Of a DNA stretch of 6,956 nt, positions 1 through 6,956 are shown in pieces (position 1 is the stretch's first letter; every line of letters begins with the position of its first letter). This DNA is from JASFRI01 sp050115015 (GTDB lineage: Bacteria > Acidobacteriota > Polarisedimenticolia > CBDVAL01). The notes below the pieces were generated by a model, which did no database searches, had not been told where the DNA came from, and saw only the letters and a list, made by a program, of their open reading frames with translations. The stretch lies in the NCBI GenBank assembly GCA_050115015.1, contig JASFRI010000217.1, positions 1 through 6,956 on the forward strand. Reading direction: 5' to 3'. A program made the translations under genes and the position numbers.

Positions 1-816
1 TTCGGGTCGAAGGTCACCGTCGCGGAGCTGCTCCCGCGCATCGTCCCGCTGGAGGACGAGGAGGTCTCCGAGGCGCTGGCCAAGGCGTTCAAGAAGCGGA
101 AGATCGGGGTCCACGCCGACACCGCCATCTCCGAGGTGAAGGGGGGGAAGAAGGGGGTGACCCTGAAGGGGACCTCGAAGGGGAAGGAGGTCTCCTTCGA
201 GGCGGACCGGGTGCTCGTGGCGACCGGGCGGCGTCCCGTGACCGACGACCTCGGCCTGGAGGGGACCGGCGTGAAGGTGACGAAGGGCTTCGTCGAGGTC
301 GACGGCTTCCTGCGGACCGGGGAGCCGGGGGTCTACGCCATCGGCGACATCGTCGCCACCGCCCAGCTCGCGCACGTCGCCTCCCACGAGGCGCTGGTCG
401 CGGTGGACCACCTCGCGGGGCGCGACCACGTCGAGCCGATGAACCACGACCAGGTCCCGGCCTGCACATACTGCACCCCCGAGGTGGCCAGCGTCGGCCT
501 GACGGAGGCTGCCGCGAAGGAGCGCGGATACGACGTCCGGGTCGCGAAGTTCCCGTTCACCGCCATCGCGAAGGCGGCGATCCTCGGCTCCACCGAGGGC
601 TTCGTGAAGATCGTCGGCGACACGAAGTACGACGAGCTGCTCGGCGTGCACGTGATCGGGCCCCGGGCCACGGAGCTGATCGCCGAGGCCTCGGTGGCCC
701 TGCGGCTGGAGAGCACCGTCGAGGAGCTGTTCCACGCCATCCATGCCCACCCCACCCTCTCCGAGGCGGTCGGCGAGGCGGCCCTCGCGGTGCACGGCCG
801 TTCCATCCATTTCTAG
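1..816 (+). CDS. lpdA: Dihydrolipoamide dehydrogenase (E3), C-terminal 271 residues
   Basis: The reading frame is open from the first base and stops with TAG at 814-816, so the 5' part lies outside the window. E3 is the FAD flavoprotein that reoxidises dihydrolipoyl groups on E2 and reduces NAD+. The family is usually about 460-475 residues, so roughly 190-200 are missing, including the FAD-binding GxGxxG and the redox CxxxxC. The fragment starts late in the NAD-binding domain (GSKVTVAELLPRIVP). It then shows ATGRRP, the second FAD contact YAIGD near residue 115, the interface-domain start PEVASVGLTE, and the catalytic His-Glu pair in HPTLSE (H250 and E255 of the fragment). A CTYC pair precedes PEVASVG, where many homologues have one or no Cys. 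Gene order puts E3 ahead of E1. Mercuric reductase and similar disulfide reductases are less likely because the C-terminal HPTLSE segment and operon neighbours fit E3. Confidence in the family is high. Confidence 0.95.
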   Translation, partial: FGSKVTVAELLPRIVPLEDEEVSEALAKAFKKRKIGVHADTAISEVKGGKKGVTLKGTSKGKEVSFEADRVLVATGRRPVTDDLGLEGTGVKVTKGFVEVDGFLRTGEPGVYAIGDIVATAQLAHVASHEALVAVDHLAGRDHVEPMNHDQVPACTYCTPEVASVGLTEAAAKERGYDVRVAKFPFTAIAKAAILGSTEGFVKIVGDTKYDELLGVHVIGPRATELIAEASVALRLESTVEELFHAIHAHPTLSEAVGEAALAVHGRSIHF

Positions 817-822
817 GGAGGG
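816..822 (+). promoter_or_regulatory. Ribosome binding site for the E1 alpha GTG start
   Basis: GGGAGGG begins on the last base of the lpdA stop codon and lies 4 nt before a GTG at 827. This decides the start. The longer open frame reaching back to 743 would overlap lpdA by 74 nt, and its extra residues do not resemble an E1 alpha N-terminus. Confidence 0.65.
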
Positions 823-826
823 CGCG

Positions 827-1867
827 GTGACGGAGCCGACGACGGGGACCGCCATCCGGACCGAGACCGGCCTGGACGCGGACGGCCAGCGGGAGCTGCT
901 GCGCTGGATGCTGCGCACCCGCCGGCTGGAAGAGCGCCTGGTCAACCTCTACCGGCAGGGGAAGGTCGTGGGAGGGCTCTACCGCAGCCTCGGCCAGGAG
1001 GCGACCTCCGTTGGGTCCGCCTACGCCCTCGAGAAGGGGGACTACCTCGGCCCCCTCATCCGCAACCTGGGCGCGATGCTGGTGCGGGGCGTGCGTCCCG
1101 CGGAGATGTTCATGCAGTACATGGCGCGGGCGGACGGTCCCAGCGGCGGCAAGGACCTGAACAACCACTTCGGGGACGTGGCCGGACGGGGGCTGGTGGC
1201 GCCAATCAGCGTGCTCGGTTCCCTCGTGTCGGTGATGAACGGCATGGCGCTGGGCTCGAAGCTGAAGGGAGAGCGCTCGGTGGCGCTGACCTACATTGGC
1301 GACGGCGGCATGTCCACCGGGGAGTGCATGGAGGCGCTGAACTTCGCCGCCGTGCAGCGCACCCCCTTCATCCTCATCGGGGAGAACAACGGCTACGCCT
1401 ACTCCACGCCGACGAGGGATCAGATGACCCACGAGTCCATGACCCGGCGAGCCGAGGGGCTGGGCGCGCGGTCGGAGACCGTTGACGGCAACGACGTCCT
1501 GGCGGTCCACGAGGCGACCCGGCGGGCCGTGGAGCGCTGCCGCGCGGGGGACGGGCCCGCCTTCATCGAGGCGATCACCTTCCGGATGAAGGGGCACGCG
1601 GAGCACGACGATCAGCGCTACGTCCCGGAGGAGCTGCTGGAGGAGTGGGCGGCGAAGGATCCCATCGAGCGCTACCGGGCGGCGCTGGAGGAGCGCGGCA
1701 TCCTGGACGCCGAGGCGGAGGCGGCCATGGACCGGGAGGTGCAGGAGGAGATCCTGCGGGGGCTGGAGGAGGCGGAGAAGAGCCCCCTGCCGCCGGCGGA
1801 GCGCGCCCTGGAGGGGGTCTACGCCGACCTGCCCCGGGTCCCGGACGGCAAGCCGAGGATCCTCTGA
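827..1867 (+). CDS. 2-oxo acid dehydrogenase E1 component, alpha subunit (ThDP-dependent)
   Basis: This 346-residue protein is the ThDP-binding half of an alpha2beta2 E1. E1 decarboxylates a 2-oxo acid and reductively acylates the lipoyl group of E2 in the cytoplasm. The ThDP/Mg signature runs from GDG (158-160) to NN (187-188) with the usual spacing of about 26 residues. Upstream are the family hallmarks LGQEATSVG (55-63) and the NNHFGD histidine region (112-117). Downstream is GHAEHDDQRYVP (256-267), in the position of the conserved GHxxSDD/SDP loop. The double Asp resembles branched-chain-type E1 alpha more than the SDP of classical pyruvate E1, but the protein may equally be a pyruvate or acetoin-type enzyme, so I give no symbol. 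The GTG start is chosen for its ribosome site and the short gap to lpdA. The stop overlaps the E1 beta ATG by one base (TGATG), which suggests translational coupling of the two subunits. Confidence 0.92.
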   Translation: MTEPTTGTAIRTETGLDADGQRELLRWMLRTRRLEERLVNLYRQGKVVGGLYRSLGQEATSVGSAYALEKGDYLGPLIRNLGAMLVRGVRPAEMFMQYMARADGPSGGKDLNNHFGDVAGRGLVAPISVLGSLVSVMNGMALGSKLKGERSVALTYIGDGGMSTGECMEALNFAAVQRTPFILIGENNGYAYSTPTRDQMTHESMTRRAEGLGARSETVDGNDVLAVHEATRRAVERCRAGDGPAFIEAITFRMKGHAEHDDQRYVPEELLEEWAAKDPIERYRAALEERGILDAEAEAAMDREVQEEILRGLEEAEKSPLPPAERALEGVYADLPRVPDGKPRIL

Positions 1868-2844
1868 TGGCCGCGACGACCTACCTCGAGGCGATCCGGA
1901 CCGCCATGCAGGAGGAGATGCGGCGGGACCCGTCGGTCTTCCTGCTCGGCGAGGACATCGGTGTCTACGGCGGCGCATTCAAGGCGACCGACGGCCTGCT
2001 GGACGAGTTCGGCCCGGAGCGGGTGATCGACACGCCGATCGCCGAGACCGCCATCGTCGGCGCGGCCATCGGCGCCTCCTTCGTGGGGCTGCGGCCCGTG
2101 GCGGAGTTCCAGTTCATCGACTTCATGGGCACCGCCTGGAACATGATCTGCAACTTCGCGGCGAAGAACCGCTATCGCTGGGGACAGGGCGTGCCCATCG
2201 TGCTGCGCGGCCCCTGCGGCGGCGGGGTGCACGGCGGCCCGTTCCACTCCGCGAATCCCGAGATGTACTACGTCCACACCCCGGGCCTGAAGGTGGTGGC
2301 CCCCGGGACGGCGTACGACGCCAAGGGCCTCATGAAGGCGGCGATCCGCGACGAGGATCCGGTCCTCTACCTGGAGCACAAGTTCCTCTACCGGCGGGTC
2401 AAGGAGGAGCTGCCCACGGACGACTACGTCGTCCCCATCGGGAAGGCGGCGACGCGGCGCAGCGGCGACGACCTGGCGATCCTGACCTACGGCGCGATGC
2501 TCCACCCGGTGCTCGAGGCCGCGGAGATCCTGGCGCAAGAGGACGGGGCGGAGGTCGAGGTCCTGGACCTGCGGTCGCTGCTGCCCCTCGACGACGAGGC
2601 CATCCTGGAGGCGGCGAAGAAGACCGGCAAGGTGCTGATCGTCCACGAGGACACGCGGACCGGCGGCATCGCCGCCGAGATCACCGCCCGGATCAACGAG
2701 GGGGCCTTCGAGTGGCTGGACGGTCCGGTCCTGCGCCTCACGGCGCCGGACACGCCGGTGCCCTACAGCCCTCCCATGGAGAAGCTGTTCCTGCCGTCCC
2801 GGGAGGACGTGCTCCAGGCCGCGCGGGATCTGTATCGTTACTGA
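1867..2844 (+). CDS. 2-oxo acid dehydrogenase E1 component, beta subunit
   Basis: This 325-residue protein is the pyrimidine-binding partner of E1 alpha and completes the ThDP site at the alpha-beta interface. Conserved segments appear in order: LGEDIGVYGGAF (27-38), the RVIDTPIAE segment carrying the glutamate expected to activate ThDP (E60), EFQFIDFMGTAWN (80-91), RGPCGGGVHGGPFHS, and the transketolase C-terminal domain with LDLRSLLPLD and VHEDTRTGGIAAEI. The length matches the family norm of about 325-340. The segments DPVLYLEHKFLYR and TAPDTPVPYSPPMEKLFLP look more like branched-chain-type beta subunits than pyruvate-type ones, but this is a judgement by eye. The ATG at 1867 is preceded by GAGGA at 1855-1859 with 7 nt of spacing. 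The in-frame extension upstream of this ATG lies within E1 alpha and is a low-complexity Gly/Ala/Arg shadow. Confidence 0.94.
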   Translation: MAATTYLEAIRTAMQEEMRRDPSVFLLGEDIGVYGGAFKATDGLLDEFGPERVIDTPIAETAIVGAAIGASFVGLRPVAEFQFIDFMGTAWNMICNFAAKNRYRWGQGVPIVLRGPCGGGVHGGPFHSANPEMYYVHTPGLKVVAPGTAYDAKGLMKAAIRDEDPVLYLEHKFLYRRVKEELPTDDYVVPIGKAATRRSGDDLAILTYGAMLHPVLEAAEILAQEDGAEVEVLDLRSLLPLDDEAILEAAKKTGKVLIVHEDTRTGGIAAEITARINEGAFEWLDGPVLRLTAPDTPVPYSPPMEKLFLPSREDVLQAARDLYRY

Positions 2845-2856
2845 TCGACCGACAGC

Positions 2857-2874
2857 GGGGAACGGCGGTTCCCC
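2857..2874 (+). promoter_or_regulatory. Perfect 7-bp stem-loop just upstream of the E2 ribosome site
   Basis: GGGGAAC (2857-2863) and GTTCCCC (2868-2874) are exact reverse complements around a GGCG loop. The structure sits in the only sizeable gap inside the operon (44 nt) and ends 2 nt before the GAAGGAG ribosome site. No T-run follows, so it is not a classical terminator. It could adjust E2 translation or protect the 3' mRNA segment after cleavage. By a rough base-composition estimate, a stem this size arises by chance in such a gap about one time in ten. Confidence 0.4.
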
Positions 2875-2876
2875 TT

Positions 2877-2883
2877 GAAGGAG
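2877..2883 (+). promoter_or_regulatory. Strong ribosome binding site for E2
   Basis: GAAGGAG lies 5 nt before the ATG at 2889 and is the best Shine-Dalgarno match in the window. It supports that ATG over the open frame extending back into the E1 beta gene. E2 forms the multi-subunit core of the complex, so strong initiation here makes biological sense, though that link is an inference. Confidence 0.7.
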
Positions 2884-2888
2884 TGGCC

Positions 2889-4241
2889 ATGAAAGTCGAC
2901 GTGATCATGCCCCAGATGGGGGAGAGCATCGCCGAGGGCACCATCATCCGGTGGCTGAAGAAGGTCGGGGAGGCCGTCGAGCGGGACGAGCCGATCTTCG
3001 AGATCAGCACCGACAAGGTGGACGCCGAGATCCCCGCCCCGCAGGCGGGGACCCTCTCCGAGATCAAGGTGCCGGAGGGGGAGACCGTCGAGGTCGATAC
3101 GGTGGTGGCAACCATCGAGACCGACGCCGGCGCGGCCGCCGATGCGAAGCCCGCGGACGACGCCGGAGAGAAGCCGGCGAAGGAGGCGAAGTCCGCGGAG
3201 AAGGAGAAGCCCGGGAAGGAAGAGGAATCCTCCGGCAAGCCCGCGAAGGAGGCCAAGACCGCCGGGAAGGAGGAGCCGGAGGAGGAGGCCGCCGGGGGGA
3301 AGGCAGAGGCGAGGCCCGCTCCCGACCGACGGAAGGCCGACGCCGGCGAGATGCGCCAGGTCCGGTCGTCGCCGGTGGTGCGCAAGATCGCGGCGGAGCA
3401 CGATGTGGACCTCTCCAGGGTGAACGGCAGCGGGATCGGCGGCCGGGTCACCAAGAAGGACATCCTGGCGTTCGTGGAGTCCGGCGCGGGCGCCGGCGCT
3501 CCGGAGCGGCCCTCCGCCGCAACGCCCGCGGGGCAGCGGCCGGCTGCGTCCTCCGGGATGCCGGGACGGCGCGAGCCGATGTCGATCATGCGCAAGAAGA
3601 TCGCCGAGCACATGGTGGCGAGCCGGCGAACCTCCGCCCATGTCACCACGCTCTTCGAGGTCGACTTCACCCACGTGGCGCGGCAGCGCAAGCAGACGGG
3701 CGAGGCGTTCCTGGAGCGGAACGGCGTCAAGCTGACCTACACGCCGATCCTCGCCGCGGCCATCGTCGACTCCCTCAAGGAGTTCCCGGTCGTGAACGCC
3801 TCCATCGACGGCGACGACATCGTCTACCATCCGGAGGTGAACCTGGGGATCGCCGTGGCCCTGGAGCAGGGGCTCATCGTCCCGGTGGTCAAGCGCGCCG
3901 ACGAGCTGAACCTCGTGGGGCTCGCCCGGGCCATCACCGACCTGGCCCATCGCGCCCGGAACAAGAAGCTGACCCCCGACGACGTGCAGGGCGGGACCTT
4001 CACGCTGACGAACCCCGGCCAGTACGGCGCCCAGTTCGGCACGCCCATCATCAACCAGCCCCAGGTGGCGATCCTCGGCGCCGGGGCCATCGAGAAGCGC
4101 CCGGTGGTGATCGACGACGCCATCGCCATCCGGACGATGTGCTACCTGTCGCTCTCCTTCGACCACCGTCTCATCGACGGCGCCACGGCGGACCAGTTCA
4201 TGGCCTACCTCAAGAAGCGCCTCGAGACGATGCAGCTCTGA
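2889..4241 (+). CDS. Dihydrolipoyllysine acyltransferase (E2), single lipoyl domain
   Basis: This 450-residue protein is the structural and catalytic core of the complex. It accepts the acyl group on its lipoyl arm and transfers it to CoA. One lipoyl domain spans about 2-77, with the lipoylated lysine K43 in STDKVDAEI. A Lys/Glu-rich linker (about 80-157) contains an imperfect 22-residue repeat starting KPAKEAK at 95 and 117. The peripheral subunit-binding domain covers about 160-196 (SSPVVRKIAAEH ... GRVTKKDIL) and docks E1 or E3. A short Ala/Gly/Pro linker follows, then the acyltransferase domain from about 226 with the catalytic FDHRLIDGA motif (H426, D430) near the C-terminus. The lipoyl segment MPQMGESIAEGTI resembles E2s of branched-chain, succinyl and actinobacterial pyruvate complexes, so acyl specificity stays open. 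E1 alpha/beta neighbours argue against a succinyltransferase, whose E1 is normally a single SucA chain. The start is supported by a strong ribosome site. Confidence 0.94.
   Translation: MKVDVIMPQMGESIAEGTIIRWLKKVGEAVERDEPIFEISTDKVDAEIPAPQAGTLSEIKVPEGETVEVDTVVATIETDAGAAADAKPADDAGEKPAKEAKSAEKEKPGKEEESSGKPAKEAKTAGKEEPEEEAAGGKAEARPAPDRRKADAGEMRQVRSSPVVRKIAAEHDVDLSRVNGSGIGGRVTKKDILAFVESGAGAGAPERPSAATPAGQRPAASSGMPGRREPMSIMRKKIAEHMVASRRTSAHVTTLFEVDFTHVARQRKQTGEAFLERNGVKLTYTPILAAAIVDSLKEFPVVNASIDGDDIVYHPEVNLGIAVALEQGLIVPVVKRADELNLVGLARAITDLAHRARNKKLTPDDVQGGTFTLTNPGQYGAQFGTPIINQPQVAILGAGAIEKRPVVIDDAIAIRTMCYLSLSFDHRLIDGATADQFMAYLKKRLETMQL
3171..3302 (+). repeat. Imperfect 66-nt tandem repeat encoding the E2 linker
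   Basis: Two adjacent 22-codon units (3171-3236 and 3237-3302) encode KPAKEAKSAEKEKPGKEEESSG and a diverged copy beginning KPAKEAKTAGKEEPEEE. Similarity is strongest over the first nine codons. Synonymous differences (for example CCG/CCC and GCG/GCC) show the duplication is not very recent. The coding strand here is strongly purine-rich. The result is a charged, probably flexible linker between the lipoyl and subunit-binding domains. Confidence 0.6.
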
Positions 4242-4242
4242 G

Positions 4243-5117
<875 letters not shown>

Positions 5118-5121
<4 letters not shown>

Positions 5122-5534
5122 ACCTCGGCCGCGTTCGACTCGCCACACTCGCCCTGCTCGCCGCGGCGTCGCTGGCGCTCGCGGTCACCGACTGGAAGGC
5201 CCCTCCCGAGGAGGCGGCCCGGGAGAACCCCGTGCCGGCCTCCCCGGAGGCGCTGGCCCGGGGGAAGGCGGTCTACGCCGATCTCTGCCTCCCCTGTCAC
5301 GGGACGGACGGGAGCGGCGACGCCGACATGGAGGCCGCGCTGCAGGCCGACGTGGGGGACCTTTCCCCGTCGGGGGATCTCGAGAAGCGCACCGACGGCG
5401 AGCTCCACTGGTGGATCGAGAACGGCTCCGACCTGATGCCGGCCTTCGAGGGGGCGGTGGACGACGAGTCCCTCTGGGAGCTCATCCACTACGTGCGTGT
5501 CCTCGGGGAGGGCGAGCCGCCGGCGGAGCGCTGA
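5118..5534 (+). CDS. Small exported monoheme c-type cytochrome
   Basis: This 138-residue protein starts with a signal peptide: basic MNLGRVR, a hydrophobic run to about residue 21, and a likely cleavage after ALA (20-22). No lipobox Cys is present, so the mature protein should be soluble in the periplasm, or membrane-anchored if the signal is not cut. One heme-attachment motif CLPCH lies at 57-61, followed by GTDGSGD. M107 in SDLMPAFEG is the probable axial ligand opposite His61. DESLWELIHYVRVL forms the usual C-terminal helix of class I cytochromes c. It should carry single electrons, but its partner cannot be read from the sequence. The ATG overlaps the lipA stop (ATGA), with GGGAG at 5107-5111 as ribosome site, so it is co-transcribed with the dehydrogenase operon. 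The acidic, Pro/Ala-rich stretch after the signal peptide is probably a linker. This looks like the last gene of the unit. Confidence 0.88.
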
Positions 5535-5541
5535 CCGGCCT

Positions 5542-5570
5542 TTGACACCCCACCGGGGCGGACCGACAAT
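5542..5570 (+). promoter_or_regulatory. Predicted housekeeping-sigma promoter for the kinase gene
   Basis: TTGACA (5542-5547) matches the -35 consensus exactly. A 17-bp spacer leads to GACAAT (5565-5570), which matches the -10 consensus at four of six positions, including the key A2, A5 and T6. Transcription would start near 5577, leaving a leader of about 32 nt before the ATG at 5609. An exact TTGACA at ideal spacing is notable in DNA this GC-rich. The -10 box is also the loop of the inverted repeat at 5553-5583. Confidence 0.6.
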
Positions 5571-5583
5571 GGTCGCGCCCCGG
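5553..5583 (+). terminator. 12-bp stem-loop with one bulge; terminator or operator candidate
   Basis: The arm CCGGGGCG (5553-5560) plus GACC (5561-5564) pairs with GGTC (5571-5574) and CGCCCCGG (5576-5583). G5575 is a single bulge and GACAAT is the loop. It starts 19 nt after the cytochrome stop codon, where a terminator would be expected, but no T-run follows, so an intrinsic terminator of the standard type is not shown. Only transcripts reading through from upstream would contain both arms. A transcript starting near 5577 would lack the left arm. As DNA, the dyad straddles the predicted -10 box and could be a regulator site. Confidence 0.4.
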
Positions 5584-5608
5584 GCCTCCCGAGCGGCGGA
5601 CGGACTCC

Positions 5609-6956
5609 ATGAACCTCGCCCCCGGACAGCAGCTCTCCCATTACCGGCTCGTCGAGAAGATCGGCGAGGGCGGCATGGGCGTCGTCTGGAAGGCGGTGGA
5701 CGAGCGGCTCGAGCGGGAGGTGGCGATCAAGCTGCTCCCCGACGATGTCGCCGGCGACGCGGAGCACCTGTCCCGCTTCCGGCGGGAGGCGAAGGTCCTG
5801 GCCGGGCTCAACCACGCCAACATCGCGACCATCCACGACCTGGACGAGGCCGGCGGGGTCCGGTTCCTGGTCATGGAGCACGTCGCCGGCGAGGACCTCG
5901 CCCGGCGCCTCTCCCGCGGCCCGCTGCCGCTGGCGGAGGTCTCGCGTCTCGGCCGGCAGATCGCCGCGGCGCTGGAGGCGGCCCACGCCCGCGGCGTCAT
6001 CCACCGGGACCTGAAGCCCGGCAACATCCTGATCACCGCGGACGGCACCGCCAAGCTGCTGGACTTCGGCCTGGCGAAGGCGTTCCAGGCCGGCGGGGGC
6101 GACGTCACCGAGGCCCCCACCGTGACCGGCAGCCGCACCCGGGACGGGGTGATCCTCGGCACCGTCCCGTACATGAGCCCGGAGCAGGCGCGGGGGCGCG
6201 AGCTGGATGCGCGCACGGACCTCTGGTCCCTCGGCTGCATCCTGTTCGAGGCGCTGTCGGGCCGCCGCGCCTTCCCCGGCGAGACCGTCTCCGACACCCT
6301 CGCGGCGATCCTGAAGGAGGCGCCGGACTGGAAGGCGCTGCCGTCGGCGGCGCCCGCGGCGCTGCGGGAGGTGATCCGGTCCTGCCTGGCGAAGGACCCG
6401 GCGGCCCGCCCGGCGAGCGCGGCGGCGGTCCGGGCGTCCCTCGAGCGCCCCGGGGAGGCCGCGGCCGGACGGCGCTCCGACCTGGTCTGGGTCGGCGCGG
6501 TCATCGTCGCGCTGATCGCCCTGCTGGTGTTCTACCCGCGGCGCTCCGACGAGGGCGGCGGGGCGGCGCCGGAGCTCCGGCAGCTCACCGTCGAGGCCGG
6601 GATCGAGGAGTTCCCTGCCTGGTCCCCCGACGGCGGCAGCCTGGCCTACAGCGCCGGCGTGGAGGGGGTTCGCAAGCTGTTCCTCCTGGACCTGGAGTCC
6701 GGTGCGGCGAGACAGCTCACCGACGGCGACCACGACGACATCCAGCCCGCCTGGTCCCCCGACGGGACGACGCTCCTGTTCGTGCGGGGACGGCGGGAAG
6801 GGGTCCGGATGGAGCCGGGCGACGAGTTCGGCGTCTACGACGGCGGCGACGTCTGGTCCCTCGACGTGCTGGGAGACGAGGCGCTCCCCCTCGTGGAGAA
6901 CGCCGCCGGACCGTCCTGGTCGCCGGAAGGGGAACGGATCGCGCTGGATGCGTCCT
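5609..6956 (+). CDS. Transmembrane Ser/Thr protein kinase with PD40/TolB-like beta-propeller, 3'-truncated
   Basis: The first 449 codons are visible and the frame is still open at the window edge. The kinase domain spans about 12-278. It has the Gly-rich loop GEGGMG (19-24), ATP-binding K41 in VAIK, helix-C E60, catalytic HRDLKPGN (132-139), metal-binding DFG (152-154), an activation segment rich in Thr, SPE (190-192) in place of APE, and DLWSLG (204-209). It therefore appears catalytically complete. One hydrophobic helix at about 293-309 follows, flanked by RR on both sides. After it come WSPDG motifs at 338-342 and 382-386 and WSPEG at 437-441, each marking a blade of a beta-propeller of the PD40/TolB type. 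By family analogy the kinase is cytoplasmic and the propeller faces the periplasm as a sensing or binding domain. Known relatives usually run to about 800-950 residues, so roughly half is missing. The ATG at 5609 has only a weak CGGA-type ribosome site, but the MNLAPGQQLSHYRL start matches the usual N-terminus of this family. Confidence 0.93.
   Translation, partial: MNLAPGQQLSHYRLVEKIGEGGMGVVWKAVDERLEREVAIKLLPDDVAGDAEHLSRFRREAKVLAGLNHANIATIHDLDEAGGVRFLVMEHVAGEDLARRLSRGPLPLAEVSRLGRQIAAALEAAHARGVIHRDLKPGNILITADGTAKLLDFGLAKAFQAGGGDVTEAPTVTGSRTRDGVILGTVPYMSPEQARGRELDARTDLWSLGCILFEALSGRRAFPGETVSDTLAAILKEAPDWKALPSAAPAALREVIRSCLAKDPAARPASAAAVRASLERPGEAAAGRRSDLVWVGAVIVALIALLVFYPRRSDEGGGAAPELRQLTVEAGIEEFPAWSPDGGSLAYSAGVEGVRKLFLLDLESGAARQLTDGDHDDIQPAWSPDGTTLLFVRGRREGVRMEPGDEFGVYDGGDVWSLDVLGDEALPLVENAAGPSWSPEGERIALDAS

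Noticed and set aside
743..826. Upstream extension of E1 alpha overlapping lpdA
   Set aside because: The GTG at 827 has a GGGAGGG site just before it, and the extra 28 residues only reflect lpdA in another frame.
557..1978. Long minus-strand open frame (473 codons) across lpdA and E1 alpha
   Set aside because: It is Arg/Pro/Gly/His-rich, has no recognisable motif, and lies opposite well-identified genes. It is an expected by-product of very GC-rich coding DNA.
5517..5526. Palindrome CCGCCGGCGG at the end of the cytochrome gene as a terminator
   Set aside because: It has no loop and no T-run and lies inside coding sequence. Such GC palindromes are common here by composition.
5489..6733. Minus-strand open frames over the kinase gene (5489-6733 and 5641-6504)
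   Set aside because: The plus-strand frame holds a full set of kinase motifs in order. The opposite frames are Arg/Ser/Pro-rich with no motif.

Overview
The window is very GC-rich DNA (roughly 70% by eye, with G/C at nearly every third codon position). It carries six tightly packed plus-strand genes, then a 74-nt gap, then a seventh plus-strand gene that runs off the right edge. There are no tRNAs, rRNAs, CRISPR repeats, insertion sequences or signs of recent transfer. The content suggests a free-living, respiring, high-GC Gram-negative-type bacterium. A Ser/Thr kinase fused through one membrane helix to a WSPDG-type beta-propeller is especially common in Acidobacteriota and some neighbouring phyla. 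That makes an acidobacterial origin a reasonable guess, but the window does not prove it.

Positions 1-5534 look like one operon for a 2-oxo acid dehydrogenase complex. The order is dihydrolipoamide dehydrogenase (E3, 5'-truncated), E1 alpha, E1 beta, the lipoylated acyltransferase E2, lipoyl synthase LipA, and a small exported c-type cytochrome. Junctions are 10 nt, a 1-nt overlap, 44 nt, 1 nt and a 4-nt overlap. E1 (alpha plus beta, ThDP) decarboxylates a 2-oxo acid and passes the acyl group to the lipoyl arm of E2. E2 moves it to CoA, and E3 reoxidises the dihydrolipoyl group with NAD+. LipA inserts the sulfurs that make the lipoyl cofactor on E2, so the operon encodes both the complex and the last step of its cofactor synthesis. 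The substrate (pyruvate, branched-chain 2-oxo acids or another) cannot be fixed from sequence alone. Several motifs lean towards the branched-chain-type family.

Positions 5535-5608 hold the most interesting non-coding structure. A perfect TTGACA box stands 17 bp from GACAAT, a good housekeeping promoter match for the kinase gene. The GACAAT hexamer is also exactly the loop of a 12-bp GC-rich inverted repeat with one bulged base. The element could be a terminator for the upstream operon, an operator over the -10 box, or both.

Positions 5609-6956 encode the kinase catalytic domain, a transmembrane helix and the start of the propeller. I saw no wholly new system. The window is mainly a well-understood metabolic operon with a few details worth checking.
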